Part shown: piece after piece, positions 25,130-33,250 of the stretch
Layout: the number at the start of each line of letters is the position of its first letter
Position numbering within the stretch: position 1 is the stretch's first letter
NCBI GenBank assembly: GCA_041591635.1
Contig: JBFHRO010000006.1
Span: 1 to 33,403 of the forward strand
Source of the DNA: JACKOD01 sp041591635
Lineage (GTDB): Bacteria > Pseudomonadota > Gammaproteobacteria > Pseudomonadales > Oleiphilaceae
DNA: 33,403 nt
Direction: 5' to 3'
The notes under the pieces: model-generated
What the model was told of the DNA's origin: nothing
What the model saw: the letters and a program-made list of their open reading frames with translations, nothing else
The model's database searches: none
Position numbers and translations under genes: made by a program

Positions 25130-26515
25130 TCAAAACTCTCCCGCACCGTAATCCACATAGGCGAGATCCTCGAACTTCGTGTATTGCCCCTGGAACGCCA
25201 GCTTGATCGCCCCAGTAGGCCCGTTACGCTGTTTTCCTATGATAATTTCCGCGATGCCCTTGTCGTCGCTTTCAGGGTGATAGTAGTCGTCGCGATAAAT
25301 AAACATGATGACATCAGCATCTTGCTCTATCGCCCCCGACTCCCTTAAATCAGAGTTGACAGGCCGCTTGTTGGGCCGCTGCTCAAGACTCCGGTTTAAC
25401 TGGGACAAGGCCACCACCGGACACCGCAACTCTTTGGCGAGCGCCTTAAGCGAGCGGGATATTTCAGAGATCTCCGCCGTTCGCCCTTCCGTCATGCCGG
25501 GAACACGCATCAACTGCAAATAATCAATCATGATCAATGCGAACTCGCTTTTGGTCTCCCGCGCAATACGTCGCGCCCTGGATCGCACCTCGGTCGGGCT
25601 CAATGCAGGCGTGTCATCAATATAAAGCGGCTTATCCTTGAGCAGACTCACCGCAGAGGTGAGGCGCGGCCAGTCATCCTCCTGCAACTGTCCGCTGCGT
25701 ATACGGGTCTGATCAATCCGGCCAATGGATGAAAGCATCCGCATAATGATGGCGTCCGAAGGCATCTCCATGCTGAACACCAGCACCGGCCCCTTGGCAC
25801 TCATGACTGCCGCCTCTACCAGATTCATGGCAAAGGCTGTTTTCCCCATGGAGGGACGCGCAGCCACGATCACCAGATCCGATCGCTGCAAGCCCCCGGT
25901 TCTGTCATCCAGATCCCGAAAACCAGTCGTCACACCTGTCAACGCGTCTTTGGAGTTGAACAACTCGTCAATTCGCTCAAGTGTTTGGGTAAGAATCGGG
26001 TTGACACTGACAGGCCCGCCTTCTTTGCTTCTGGCCTCGGCGATCTCGAAAATCTTCCGCTCCGCCTCATCAAGCAGCTCGGCACTGCTGCGGCCTTTGA
26101 GATTAAAGGCGCCGTCCGAAATCTCACCCGAGACCGAAATCAAGCGCCGCAAAATGGCCCGCTCGCGTACAATTTCGGAGTAAGCCCGGATATTGGCCGC
26201 CCCCGGAGTATTACGAGCCAACTCAGCCAGGTAGCCCGTCCCCCCCACTGCCGCCAAACTGCCATTGCGTGCCAGCTCTTCGGACAAGGTGATAACGTCC
26301 AAAGGCTTGGCCTCGGACGCAAGTGCCGCTACCGCCTTAAAGATCAACTTATGTGCATGGCGGTAAAAATCATCTTCAACCACGAGATCTGAAACAATAT
26401 CCCATTTGGTATTGTCCAGCATCAGCCCGCCAAGCACCGACTGCTCAGCTTCTACAGAATGGGGGGGGAGCTTGATCTGACTGGTTTCTTTGTCGGACGA
26501 CAGCACCGAACTCAT
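25130..26515 (-). CDS. dnaB: Replicative DNA helicase DnaB
   Basis: Hexameric replication-fork helicase. The N-terminal domain starts LPPHSVEAEQSVLGGLMLDN, and the RecA-like motor has Walker A in ARPSMGKTAF (K225), followed by IMIDYLQLM and CPVVALSQLNRSLEQRPNKRP. It is 461 aa from the ATG at 26515 (MSSVLSSDKET); the frame extends 21 residues upstream without conservation. No intein is present in the Walker A or other usual sites. It lies 118 bp after rplI, with a long hairpin in the gap. Confidence 0.97.
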   Translation of the reverse strand: MSSVLSSDKETSQIKLPPHSVEAEQSVLGGLMLDNTKWDIVSDLVVEDDFYRHAHKLIFKAVAALASEAKPLDVITLSEELARNGSLAAVGGTGYLAELARNTPGAANIRAYSEIVRERAILRRLISVSGEISDGAFNLKGRSSAELLDEAERKIFEIAEARSKEGGPVSVNPILTQTLERIDELFNSKDALTGVTTGFRDLDDRTGGLQRSDLVIVAARPSMGKTAFAMNLVEAAVMSAKGPVLVFSMEMPSDAIIMRMLSSIGRIDQTRIRSGQLQEDDWPRLTSAVSLLKDKPLYIDDTPALSPTEVRSRARRIARETKSEFALIMIDYLQLMRVPGMTEGRTAEISEISRSLKALAKELRCPVVALSQLNRSLEQRPNKRPVNSDLRESGAIEQDADVIMFIYRDDYYHPESDDKGIAEIIIGKQRNGPTGAIKLAFQGQYTKFEDLAYVDYGAGEF

Positions 26516-26563
26516 AACAGGCACCTTCTCCGCGTCAGGGGAAATGCTATAGACAAAACGCGC

Positions 26564-26592
26564 ACGGCCCGAGAGCAAAACCCTCAGGCCGT
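26564..26592 (-). terminator. Hairpin between rplI and dnaB (terminator or attenuator)
   Basis: On the minus-strand RNA, 26592-26581 pairs with 26575-26564 in a continuous 12-bp helix (two G-U pairs) with a 5-nt loop. The following sequence is GCGCGTTTTGTC, with only a short T-run. It may cut read-through from the ribosomal protein genes into dnaB-alr, or mark an RNA processing site. Confidence 0.55.
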
Positions 26593-26633
26593 AACAAAAT
26601 CAACACCAACCAACCACAAAACAAATTGTGTCG

Positions 26634-27080
26634 TTAGCTGGCCACAACATTGAGCTTGATCGTTGCAGTAACATCCGAATGCAACTGAACGTCAATTTCA
26701 AACTCACCTGTTTGACGAATCGCGCCTTCAGGCAAACGAACTTCGCTTTTGTTTACCTCAATACCGGCTGCCGTAATGGCCTCGGCGATATCGCGCGCAC
26801 CAATAGATCCAAAGAGCTTGCCTTCGTCACCGGCATTACCTGCAATTGTAATGGCCTTTTCATTCAGCTCTGCGGCACGCGCCTGAGCCTTGGCCAATCT
26901 GTCAGCAGCGGCTTTTTCGAGCTCTGCCCGGCGCGTTTCAAATGCGGCAATATTCTCGGCTGTAGCCGGAACCGCTTTGCCAAACGGAATCAAATAATTG
27001 CGACCATAACCGGCACGCACATTAACCTTGCTACCAAGGCCACCCAGTCTTCCCATTTTCTCGAGCAGAATAACTTCCAT
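26634..27080 (-). CDS. rplI: 50S ribosomal protein L9
   Basis: 148 aa. MEVILLEKMGRLGGLGSKVNVRAGYGRNYLIP is the conserved N-terminal rRNA-binding domain, followed by the long charged connecting helix (about 40-75) and the C-terminal domain (GKLFGSIGARDIAEAI). The GAGG ribosome site overlaps the short gap after the upstream membrane protein gene. It is part of the rpsF-rpsR-(membrane protein)-rplI run. Confidence 0.98.
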   Translation of the reverse strand: MEVILLEKMGRLGGLGSKVNVRAGYGRNYLIPFGKAVPATAENIAAFETRRAELEKAAADRLAKAQARAAELNEKAITIAGNAGDEGKLFGSIGARDIAEAITAAGIEVNKSEVRLPEGAIRQTGEFEIDVQLHSDVTATIKLNVVAS

Positions 27081-27113
27081 CTCGCTAACCTCATTTAAGC
27101 TTCGATCACCCGT

Positions 27114-27977
27114 TTATGTTTGCGATGGATCAATGGCACGACCGCGAAAATCGAGCCAACTGTCAAGCATCGCCACAAAAACCAGCAGTACAAAAAAACT
27201 TGGCCCCAACAGCAATGCCGCAACATAAAAGGCAAACAGCCAGCGCCAACCCAATTTCTTTTTCGCCACAATGCCATGAACCAATGCCAAGCCCGCAAAG
27301 ACATAACATATCGACAGCACCAGCACCAACATCAACGCATTTTCGCCAAGGGCCGGAGACAGAAATAGCCCCACCAGCGCCAATGCCGAAAACTTCCCTG
27401 AAAACCTGAAAGCCACAAACTCTTTCTTGAAGCCCTCGGGATTATACAAACTCGCCTGCCAGGATCTGGCCAAAACCACTCCGAGCAACGCCAGACTGAA
27501 ATAAGTCGCGGCAAAGCTGCCTTTCATCAAGGCAATCAACACCACATCGACACTGTCACCCATCGCCGTGATGATGGCCGGATCCACTTCGGTGTAGAGC
27601 TTCTTCGAAAACTCAACCAACTCGACGAGCAAATCAGGCATCAGATAGGCTGAAAGCCCTCCGGCACACACGCCAAGCAACCCACCCGACCCAATCGCAG
27701 CCTCCCACGAGGAGGTTGATCTAAGTACGATGGCCATCACCCAGGACACCAGGATGACGAGCGCGGGCCCGGCATCCCCCTGAAACAGGAACCATCCGCC
27801 AGCGGGAATCAGCGCCCAAAACAGAACCTTGGCTCCTGCGCTCAGACTCACAGCCAGCGTTATCAGACCAACAGCTGCCGCAGAAATCCAGTAAAGCAAG
27901 GGAAATGCTGCCGCAATCACCGCCACCAGCACCGCTTGCGTAGGACCACGCACTATATAATTTGCCAAAGCCTTCAT
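27114..27977 (-). CDS. Polytopic membrane protein, DUF2232 (YybS-like)
   Basis: 287 aa with about eight hydrophobic segments starting at residue 10 (QAVLVAVIAAAFPLLYW) and ending near 275. There is no signal peptide and no recognisable catalytic motif. Position and composition match the uncharacterised DUF2232 protein found between rpsR and rplI in pseudomonads and relatives; a similarly placed protein exists in Firmicutes (YybS). The gene has only 24 bp before it (rpsR) and 33 bp after it (rplI), so it must be co-transcribed with ribosomal protein genes. Its ribosome site is weak, which may keep its level far below L9 and S18. Function unknown. Confidence 0.8.
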   Translation of the reverse strand: MKALANYIVRGPTQAVLVAVIAAAFPLLYWISAAAVGLITLAVSLSAGAKVLFWALIPAGGWFLFQGDAGPALVILVSWVMAIVLRSTSSWEAAIGSGGLLGVCAGGLSAYLMPDLLVELVEFSKKLYTEVDPAIITAMGDSVDVVLIALMKGSFAATYFSLALLGVVLARSWQASLYNPEGFKKEFVAFRFSGKFSALALVGLFLSPALGENALMLVLVLSICYVFAGLALVHGIVAKKKLGWRWLFAFYVAALLLGPSFFVLLVFVAMLDSWLDFRGRAIDPSQT

Positions 27978-28001
27978 AACAAGCGAAATAAGGTGACGTG
28001 C

Positions 28002-28232
28002 TTACTCGTGATGATTATCCGTAAATGGCAACAGCGCCAAAAACCGGGCGCGCTTGATGGCTGTAGCCAACTGGCGCTGATAGCGTGCCTTGGTGCCGGT
28101 AATACGGCTTGGCACTATCTTACCGGTTTCGGTAATGTAACCCTTCAGGGTTTCAATATCTTTGTAGTCGATTTCTTTAACGCCTTCGGCGCTAAAACGA
28201 CAGAATTTGCGACGACGAAAAAAACGTGCCAT
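28002..28232 (-). CDS. rpsR: 30S ribosomal protein S18
   Basis: 76 aa. FRRRKFCRFSAEGVKEIDYKD at the start and PSRITGTKARYQRQLATAIKRARFLALLPF at the end are diagnostic. The single cysteine is conserved in C+ type S18. A GGGAG site precedes the ATG. S18 forms a dimer with S6, encoded 46 bp upstream. Confidence 0.98.
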   Translation of the reverse strand: MARFFRRRKFCRFSAEGVKEIDYKDIETLKGYITETGKIVPSRITGTKARYQRQLATAIKRARFLALLPFTDNHHE

Positions 28233-28278
28233 TGATTTTCTCCCAATAATAAAATGTTAAACGTCAGACGAAGCAGGA

Positions 28279-28686
28279 CTACTCGTCATCACCTTCATCT
28301 TCGTCCTGATCTTCGACTTCAGCCTCTTCCACTTTACGCGAAGGTGCTGCGCGGCGATCGTCACGAGAATCAGCCAGTTTTATAGGAGAAACTTCGGTCA
28401 CTGCCTCTTTCTTGCGGATCACCAGATCACGCAAAATCGCATCATTGAAACGGAAGTTGTGTGTCAGTTCACCAAGAGCCTCATCGGTACACTCCACATT
28501 CATCAATATGTAGTGTGCCTTGTGAATCTTGTTGATAGGGTATGCCAGATGACGACGACCCCAGTCTTCGAGGCGATGAACCTGTCCACCGGTACCTTTG
28601 ACAGTACTGGTATAACGCTCGATCATGCCAGGAACCTGTTCGCTCTGGTCTGGATGTACCAGAATAACGATTTCGTAGTGACGCAT
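28279..28686 (-). CDS. rpsF: 30S ribosomal protein S6
   Basis: 135 aa. MRHYEIVILVHPDQSEQVPGMIERY and the RLEDWGRRHLAYPINKIHKAHYILMNVE region are diagnostic; S6 binds S18 on the ribosome platform. The C-terminus carries a strongly acidic tail (EEAEVEDQDEDEGDDE), encoded in the gene; in E. coli the S6 tail is extended with glutamates by RimK. It is the first gene of the rpsF operon, with its own promoter and a structured leader that covers the GGGAG ribosome site. Confidence 0.98.
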   Translation of the reverse strand: MRHYEIVILVHPDQSEQVPGMIERYTSTVKGTGGQVHRLEDWGRRHLAYPINKIHKAHYILMNVECTDEALGELTHNFRFNDAILRDLVIRKKEAVTEVSPIKLADSRDDRRAAPSRKVEEAEVEDQDEDEGDDE

Positions 28687-28690
28687 TGTC

Positions 28691-28730
28691 GCTCCCTTCG
28701 GGTAACAGCTTCAGTCAGGTTCGTGCTGAC
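28691..28730 (-). promoter_or_regulatory. Structured rpsF leader, candidate S6:S18 autoregulatory RNA
   Basis: Next to the start codon, minus-strand RNA 28709-28691 can fold as GCU-(GUUA bulge)-CCC-GAA-GGG-AGC, burying the GGGAG ribosome site (28696-28692) in the stem. Just upstream CUGAC/GUCAG-type arms (28730-28726 with 28718-28714) form a second 5-bp hairpin with a 7-nt loop. S6:S18 leader regulation is known in many bacteria; assigning it here is inference. Confidence 0.45.
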
Positions 28731-28770
28731 CAAAGCAAGGAGTTAAAGAACATGGTTTTTGGAACCGCGC

Positions 28771-28799
28771 ATTCTATTGGGTCGACTGGCAAGTTGCAA
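28771..28799 (-). promoter_or_regulatory. Predicted rpsF operon promoter
   Basis: On the minus strand TTGCAA (28799-28794), a 17-bp spacer and TAGAAT (28776-28771, 5 of 6), followed by a GC-rich discriminator (GCGCGG) of the kind seen in growth-rate-controlled promoters. The start would be near 28764, giving a leader of about 77 nt. Confidence 0.65.
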
Positions 28800-28813
28800 G
28801 CCGAATTTACCCT

Positions 28814-29569
28814 TCACTGCGGCCCAGGGTCGGCGGCCCGTCGCTGCCGCACAGCCTCAAACAGGCACACTCCGGCAGCGACCGATACATTGAGACTGCT
28901 GACGGAGCCTCCCATGGGAATGCCAACCAGCTCATCACAGTGCTCTGCTGTCAGCCGCCTCAATCCCCGACCTTCGGCTCCCATCAGCAAGGCAACGCTG
29001 CCCGCAAGATTCACATCGTAAATAGACTTTGCAGATTCACCTGCCGTCCCGATCAGCCAGACACCATTTTGCGCAAGCCACCGCAGCGTTCGCGCAAGGT
29101 TCGTAACCCGAATATAAGGAACCACCTCTGCGGCACCACAGGCCACCTTGCGAGCCACGGCGTTCAGCGGCGCCGATTTGTCTTTGGGCGCAATGACGGC
29201 ATGCACCCCCGCTGCATCGGCTGTTCGCAGGCAGGCCCCCAGGTTGTGGGGATCCGTCACGCCATCCAGGACCAGCAAAAAGGCCGGCTTGGTCAAGTCG
29301 CGCAACACCTGCTCGAGATCACCCTCGTCCCGATCCTGCGCCAGACGACTCTCTGCCACAACCCCCTGGTGATTGCCCTGAACCATCTTATCCAGACTGG
29401 CACGATCAGTTTCTTTTACCTTTAGCCCACGCTCGCCGGCCATGGCGACCAGGCGGGCCAGGCGCTGATCACCCCGCCCCTTGAGCACCCACAAACACAC
29501 AGGCTCCGCACTGCCGTTTTCCAGCAAAGCGGTAACCGCATGAACCCCGAATACTTTTTCTAACGACAT
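28814..29569 (-). CDS. rlmB: 23S rRNA (guanosine-2'-O-)-methyltransferase RlmB
   Basis: SPOUT-class methyltransferase acting on G2251 of 23S rRNA (E. coli numbering). The N-terminal substrate-binding domain is about 1-75 (EKVFGVHAVTALLE). The knotted catalytic domain has VLDGVTDPHNLGACLRTADAAGVHAVI, MGAEGRGL and IPMGGSVSSLNVSVAAGV, the three SPOUT motifs. It is 251 aa from the ATG at 29569, which has an AGAGG site 4 nt upstream. It is 56 bp after rnr, and the rpsF promoter lies directly beyond its end. Confidence 0.96.
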   Translation of the reverse strand: MSLEKVFGVHAVTALLENGSAEPVCLWVLKGRGDQRLARLVAMAGERGLKVKETDRASLDKMVQGNHQGVVAESRLAQDRDEGDLEQVLRDLTKPAFLLVLDGVTDPHNLGACLRTADAAGVHAVIAPKDKSAPLNAVARKVACGAAEVVPYIRVTNLARTLRWLAQNGVWLIGTAGESAKSIYDVNLAGSVALLMGAEGRGLRRLTAEHCDELVGIPMGGSVSSLNVSVAAGVCLFEAVRQRRAADPGPQ

Positions 29570-29625
29570 ACAACCTCTTGGCAAACCTCCGACAGCTAAT
29601 TAACAGCCAACGCAGCCCCCTGCGA

Positions 29626-32220
29626 TCAGGAGCCAGCGTCAGCCTTTCGCTTGCGAACCCCCGAAGACTTGGGGCGAGCGACCTCGCCCGCTTGTTTCGC
29701 TTGTTTCGCTCGTTTCGCGGGGGATTTACCCGCACCGGCAGCCGTCTTTTTGTTCTTTGAAGCCTTGCCCTTCTTTTTTGCAGAAGCCGTGTCCGCACGA
29801 CCACCAGATGCCTCGGTTTCTTTGGTGCGCGCAGAAGCCGCCCCACCGGATTTGCGTCGGGAAGCCGTTGCAGCAGCCTGAATGGCCTTGGCACCCTTAC
29901 CGCGACGCACTGCAGCACTGAGAAGTTCGAGATCCACCTTGCGATCTTCCAGACTCACACGCACAACCCGCACCTGAACCTCATCCCCCATATGAAAACC
30001 GGCACCCGAGCGCTCGCCCACCAACCTGTGATGCGCAACATCGAAGTGATAGTAATCGCTATCAAGGGTCGATACATGCACCAGCCCTTCCACAAACAGC
30101 CCTTTGAGTTCAACAAAGAAGCCAAAGCCCGTTACCGCCGATATAACACCGTCAAACACCGCACCGACATGCTCGCGCAAAAACTCGCATTTCAACCAAT
30201 TGGCGACATCGCGGGTAGCTTCATCGGCGCGACGCTCGGTGAGCGAAACATGCTCGCCTAACTCAAGCATGTACTTGGTATCGTAGGGGTAGACCATGCC
30301 ATCCATTCTGCACTGCGGAGGCACTACGTGCTTGCCAGGTACCGGAGCATGAACGAGCGACTTGATTGCCCGGTGCACAATCAGATCCGGATAGCGGCGT
30401 ATCGGCGAGGTAAAGTGCGTGTAATGGGGATAGGCCAAGCCAAAATGGCCCTTTTCTTCCGGGCTGTACACTGCCTGACTCAATGACCGCAACATGACCA
30501 CCTGAATGACACTGGCATCCGGGCGATCACCAATGCTTTCGAGCAGACGCTGATAATCCCCAGGCTGCGGATCATCCCCGCCTCCGAGTTGCAAGCCCAA
30601 CTCCCCGAGAAATGCGCGCAAATTCTCGAGCTTTTTCTCGGTCGGACCATCATGCAAGCGATAGAGCACAGCAAGCCCTGACTGCTGCAACATGCGCGCC
30701 GTGGCGACATTGGCACACAACATGCACTCTTCGATCAGCTTGTGGGCATCGTTGCGAACCACAGGCACTATTTGCTCAATTTTCCGGTCTTCGTCAAAAA
30801 GAATACGGGTTTCGACGGTCTCAAAGTCGATGGCGCCGCGCTTTGTTCGCTCGTTTCGCAGCACACCATAGAGATCGTAGAGATGATGCAGACAGGGCAA
30901 CAAGGTCGCATACTGCTCACACAAGGCCGCACCGGCAGTGGTATCGGGATGCTCAAGCATCTGACTTACCTGGGTATAGGTCAAACGCGCATGGGAGTGC
31001 ATCACCCCCTCATAAAAACGGTAACCACTGAGAAGCCCCTCAGCAGACAGCGTCATTTCGCACACCATGCAAAGCCGATCTACCTTTGGATTCAACGAAC
31101 ACAACCCGTTGGAGAGAATTTCAGGCAACATGGGCACAACATGATCAGGAAAGTACACCGAGTTACCCCGGTTGCGGGCCTCTTCATCCAGAGCCGAACC
31201 CGGCCTGACATAATGAGCAACGTCGGCGATGGCCACAATCAAACGCCAGCCACCTCCCTTTTTAGGCTCACAATACACGGCATCATCAAAGTCGCGCGCA
31301 TCCTCACCATCAATGGTAACCAGAGGCAAGGCACGTATATCAACGCGATTCGATTTATCCGCCTCGGCAACACAATCGGAAAACTGCTGTATCTGCAGCT
31401 TGACGGATTCTGGCCACACGAAGGGAATACCATAGGAGCGAATGGCCACCTCGATTTCCATGCCCGGCGCCATGTGATCTCCGAGGATTTCAACAACACG
31501 CCCCACCGCCAGCGTTCGTATGGTAGGCTGGCGCACGATCTCGACAACCACGTACTGCCCATGAACTGCACCACCCGCGTCCTCAGGCGCGACCACAATC
31601 TCGCCGCTGATCTTGGGGTTCTCGGGAGTGACCATTACCAGTCCGCTTTCCCGAAACAGGCGCCCAACGATTGTTTTGGTATTGGACTCCAGCACTTCGA
31701 CCACGACCGCCATCCGCCGTCCCTTGGCGTCAACATCATCGACACGCACCAGCACCCTGTCGCCGTGAAAGACAGATCCCATCTGTCTGGCCTGCAAGAA
31801 AAGATCATCACCACCATCATCCGGGGTGACAAATCCGTAACCGTCGCGATGCCCTTGCACAACGCCCTTGATGAGGTCGACCCGGGCGATGGGTGCGAAG
31901 GCGCCCCGTCTATTGCATATCAACTGCCCATCACGACACATCGCAATAAGGCGTCGCCGCAATGCTTCTATCGAATCCTCATCGGCTATTGAAAGCTCGT
32001 GGCATAACTCTTCATGGGTCGCCGGCCCCTTGCGAGCTCCCAGATATTCCAGAATAAACTCCCGGCTATACACGGGATTATCGTACTTTTGCGCTTCCCG
32101 CTGAGCGTGGGGATCCCTGATTGCCGGAGCCGAAGCTTCTTCACTTTTGCCACGACGCTTTGCCGATGAAACCTGCTTTGGCGCGCCAGCTTTATTATCT
32201 TCTTTCGATTTTTTTGACAT
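29626..32220 (-). CDS. rnr: Ribonuclease R
   Basis: Processive 3'-5' exoribonuclease that degrades structured RNA and takes part in rRNA quality control and cold adaptation. Domain order: a basic N-terminal extension (1-50), a winged-helix domain (about 55-115), cold-shock domains, the RNB catalytic domain and an S1 domain (about 690-775). The metal-binding aspartates are D304, D310, D312 and D313 in IDGEDARDFDD. The last 90 or so residues are very rich in Lys, Ala, Arg and Ser. It is 864 aa, against about 813 in E. coli; the difference lies mostly in the two basic tails. The ribosome site is AGGATAA. rlmB follows, as in other gammaproteobacteria. Confidence 0.97.
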   Translation of the reverse strand: MSKKSKEDNKAGAPKQVSSAKRRGKSEEASAPAIRDPHAQREAQKYDNPVYSREFILEYLGARKGPATHEELCHELSIADEDSIEALRRRLIAMCRDGQLICNRRGAFAPIARVDLIKGVVQGHRDGYGFVTPDDGGDDLFLQARQMGSVFHGDRVLVRVDDVDAKGRRMAVVVEVLESNTKTIVGRLFRESGLVMVTPENPKISGEIVVAPEDAGGAVHGQYVVVEIVRQPTIRTLAVGRVVEILGDHMAPGMEIEVAIRSYGIPFVWPESVKLQIQQFSDCVAEADKSNRVDIRALPLVTIDGEDARDFDDAVYCEPKKGGGWRLIVAIADVAHYVRPGSALDEEARNRGNSVYFPDHVVPMLPEILSNGLCSLNPKVDRLCMVCEMTLSAEGLLSGYRFYEGVMHSHARLTYTQVSQMLEHPDTTAGAALCEQYATLLPCLHHLYDLYGVLRNERTKRGAIDFETVETRILFDEDRKIEQIVPVVRNDAHKLIEECMLCANVATARMLQQSGLAVLYRLHDGPTEKKLENLRAFLGELGLQLGGGDDPQPGDYQRLLESIGDRPDASVIQVVMLRSLSQAVYSPEEKGHFGLAYPHYTHFTSPIRRYPDLIVHRAIKSLVHAPVPGKHVVPPQCRMDGMVYPYDTKYMLELGEHVSLTERRADEATRDVANWLKCEFLREHVGAVFDGVISAVTGFGFFVELKGLFVEGLVHVSTLDSDYYHFDVAHHRLVGERSGAGFHMGDEVQVRVVRVSLEDRKVDLELLSAAVRRGKGAKAIQAAATASRRKSGGAASARTKETEASGGRADTASAKKKGKASKNKKTAAGAGKSPAKRAKQAKQAGEVARPKSSGVRKRKADAGS

Positions 32221-32235
32221 TATTTATCCTGTAAA

Positions 32236-32295
32236 GGCACCTGCACATACGAGGTGCCAAGGTGCAAAATTCTTACTTAACTACGCCGCATTATA
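32236..32295 (-). promoter_or_regulatory. rnr upstream region: -10 element and leader hairpin
   Basis: A consensus TATAAT on the minus strand (32295-32290) stands about 70 bp before rnr, but no good -35 is seen. Between it and the ribosome site the arms 32236-32242 and 32252-32258 (GGCACCT/AGGTGCC) form a perfect 7-bp hairpin with a 9-nt loop, ending 7 nt from the ribosome site. Confidence 0.4.
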
Positions 32296-32367
32296 GCGAC
32301 AAACGTCACATTACCATTGTTGCTCGCTGCTGCACATCGAATCATTGCAAACCGCCCCAAAAATCAT

Positions 32368-32396
32368 TTGACAGCACAAAAACAATTAAGTAAAGT
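32368..32396 (+). promoter_or_regulatory. Predicted tRNA-Leu promoter
   Basis: A perfect TTGACA (32368-32373), a 17-bp spacer, and TAAAGT (32391-32396), followed by a GC-rich discriminator (TCGCGACC), typical of stringently controlled stable RNA promoters. The tRNA begins about 41 bp after the expected start. Confidence 0.75.
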
Positions 32397-32444
32397 TCGC
32401 GACCAGTTGGCAAGCATGCCACCTAAAAATCCTGCAAGACCACT

Positions 32445-32531
32445 GCCGAGGTGGTGAAATTGGTAGACACGCTAGCTTCAGGTGCTAGTGGGGGCAACCC
32501 CGTGGAGGTTCAAGTCCTCTCCTCGGCACCA
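32445..32531 (+). tRNA. tRNA-Leu (anticodon CAG)
   Basis: 87 nt with an encoded CCA end. The acceptor arms GCCGAGG and CCTCGGC pair perfectly. The anticodon arm CTAGC-TTCAGGT-GCTAG shows CAG at 32479-32481, decoding CUG. A long variable arm (GGGG/CCCC) marks it as class II, and the T-arm has GGTTCAAGTCC. It is divergent from rnr, the same place as a tRNA-Leu in Pseudomonas. There is no clear T-rich terminator after it. Confidence 0.97.
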
Positions 32532-32673
32532 ATCAAAGTACATCTCTACATAATTCTGTTTATTCCGAAACAACGCTGCTTTTTTCATCTTTACTCATTC
32601 TGTTAGGCCAATCCGAAAACTGGAGTCTTGATCCCTCCATCACCTGTAACCAGCCATTTAACAGGAACACAAC

Positions 32674-33198
32674 ATGTCTTCTGAAGCAGCAGCAACCAAC
32701 ACCGACTCTGCACCGGATCAGGCACAACTTGCTGGCAAGGTGAATGCCTTCATCGATCAGTTCAAGTCATTGCAAATGGCCAGCCTGAATCCGAAAGGCG
32801 ACCCTGAGGCCAGCTATGCTCCCTTCATTCGCCGAAATCACCTCTTTTATATTTTCATCAGCGACATGGCCAATCACACAAGAAATCTTAGACACCACCC
32901 ACGGCTTGCACTTTTTCTGATTGAAGACGAAAGTACTTGCCGCAACCTGTTTGCCCGTACCCGCCTAAGCATTAACGCAACCAGCGCCTTTATCGAAAGA
33001 AACAGCGGTCAATGGACAGAGGTGATGCACGAATTCAAGACCACACATGGCCAGACACTGGAACTGCTCATGCAACTACCCGACTTCCACCTGGTCGAAC
33101 TTGCTGCGCTCGAAGCCAGCTTTGTTACCGGCTTCGGAAAAGCCTTTCGCATCAGCAAAGAGCAAATGAAACAAAACCCAAAGCACCCATCACTCTAA
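32674..33198 (+). CDS. HugZ/HutZ-like haem-utilisation protein (pyridoxamine-phosphate-oxidase-like split barrel)
   Basis: 174 aa. After a 20-residue low-complexity start, the split barrel has the family signatures LNPKGDPEASYAPFIR, FYIFISDMANHTRNL, ALFLIEDE and NLFARTRL, and ends GFGKAFRIS. In the HutZ protein of Vibrio cholerae, as I recall, a C-terminal His (170) binds haem and Asp132 tunes it. Here H171 (four residues from the end) and D137 in LPDFHL are plausible equivalents, so haem binding or degradation is a fair inference. An AGGA site lies 9 nt before the ATG. No haem uptake genes are adjacent; neighbours are tRNA-Leu and purA. A general flavin- or PLP-binding role cannot be excluded. 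Confidence 0.82.
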   Translation: MSSEAAATNTDSAPDQAQLAGKVNAFIDQFKSLQMASLNPKGDPEASYAPFIRRNHLFYIFISDMANHTRNLRHHPRLALFLIEDESTCRNLFARTRLSINATSAFIERNSGQWTEVMHEFKTTHGQTLELLMQLPDFHLVELAALEASFVTGFGKAFRISKEQMKQNPKHPSL

Positions 33199-33250
33199 AA
33201 ATCATAAAGTAAACCTGTGATTACACGGCACAACCATTCCTTCCACCTGC

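Noticed and set aside
30742..31992. 416-codon plus-strand open frame opposite rnr
   Set aside because: It is antisense to the conserved RNB domain of RNase R; its composition is that of a reverse-frame shadow, with no recognisable motif or ribosome site.
33199..33250. Short match to the tRNA-Leu 3' end (CGGCAC) after the hugZ-like gene, as a possible attachment-site repeat
   Set aside because: The similarity is only six or seven bases, too short to support an integration event; there is no integrase.
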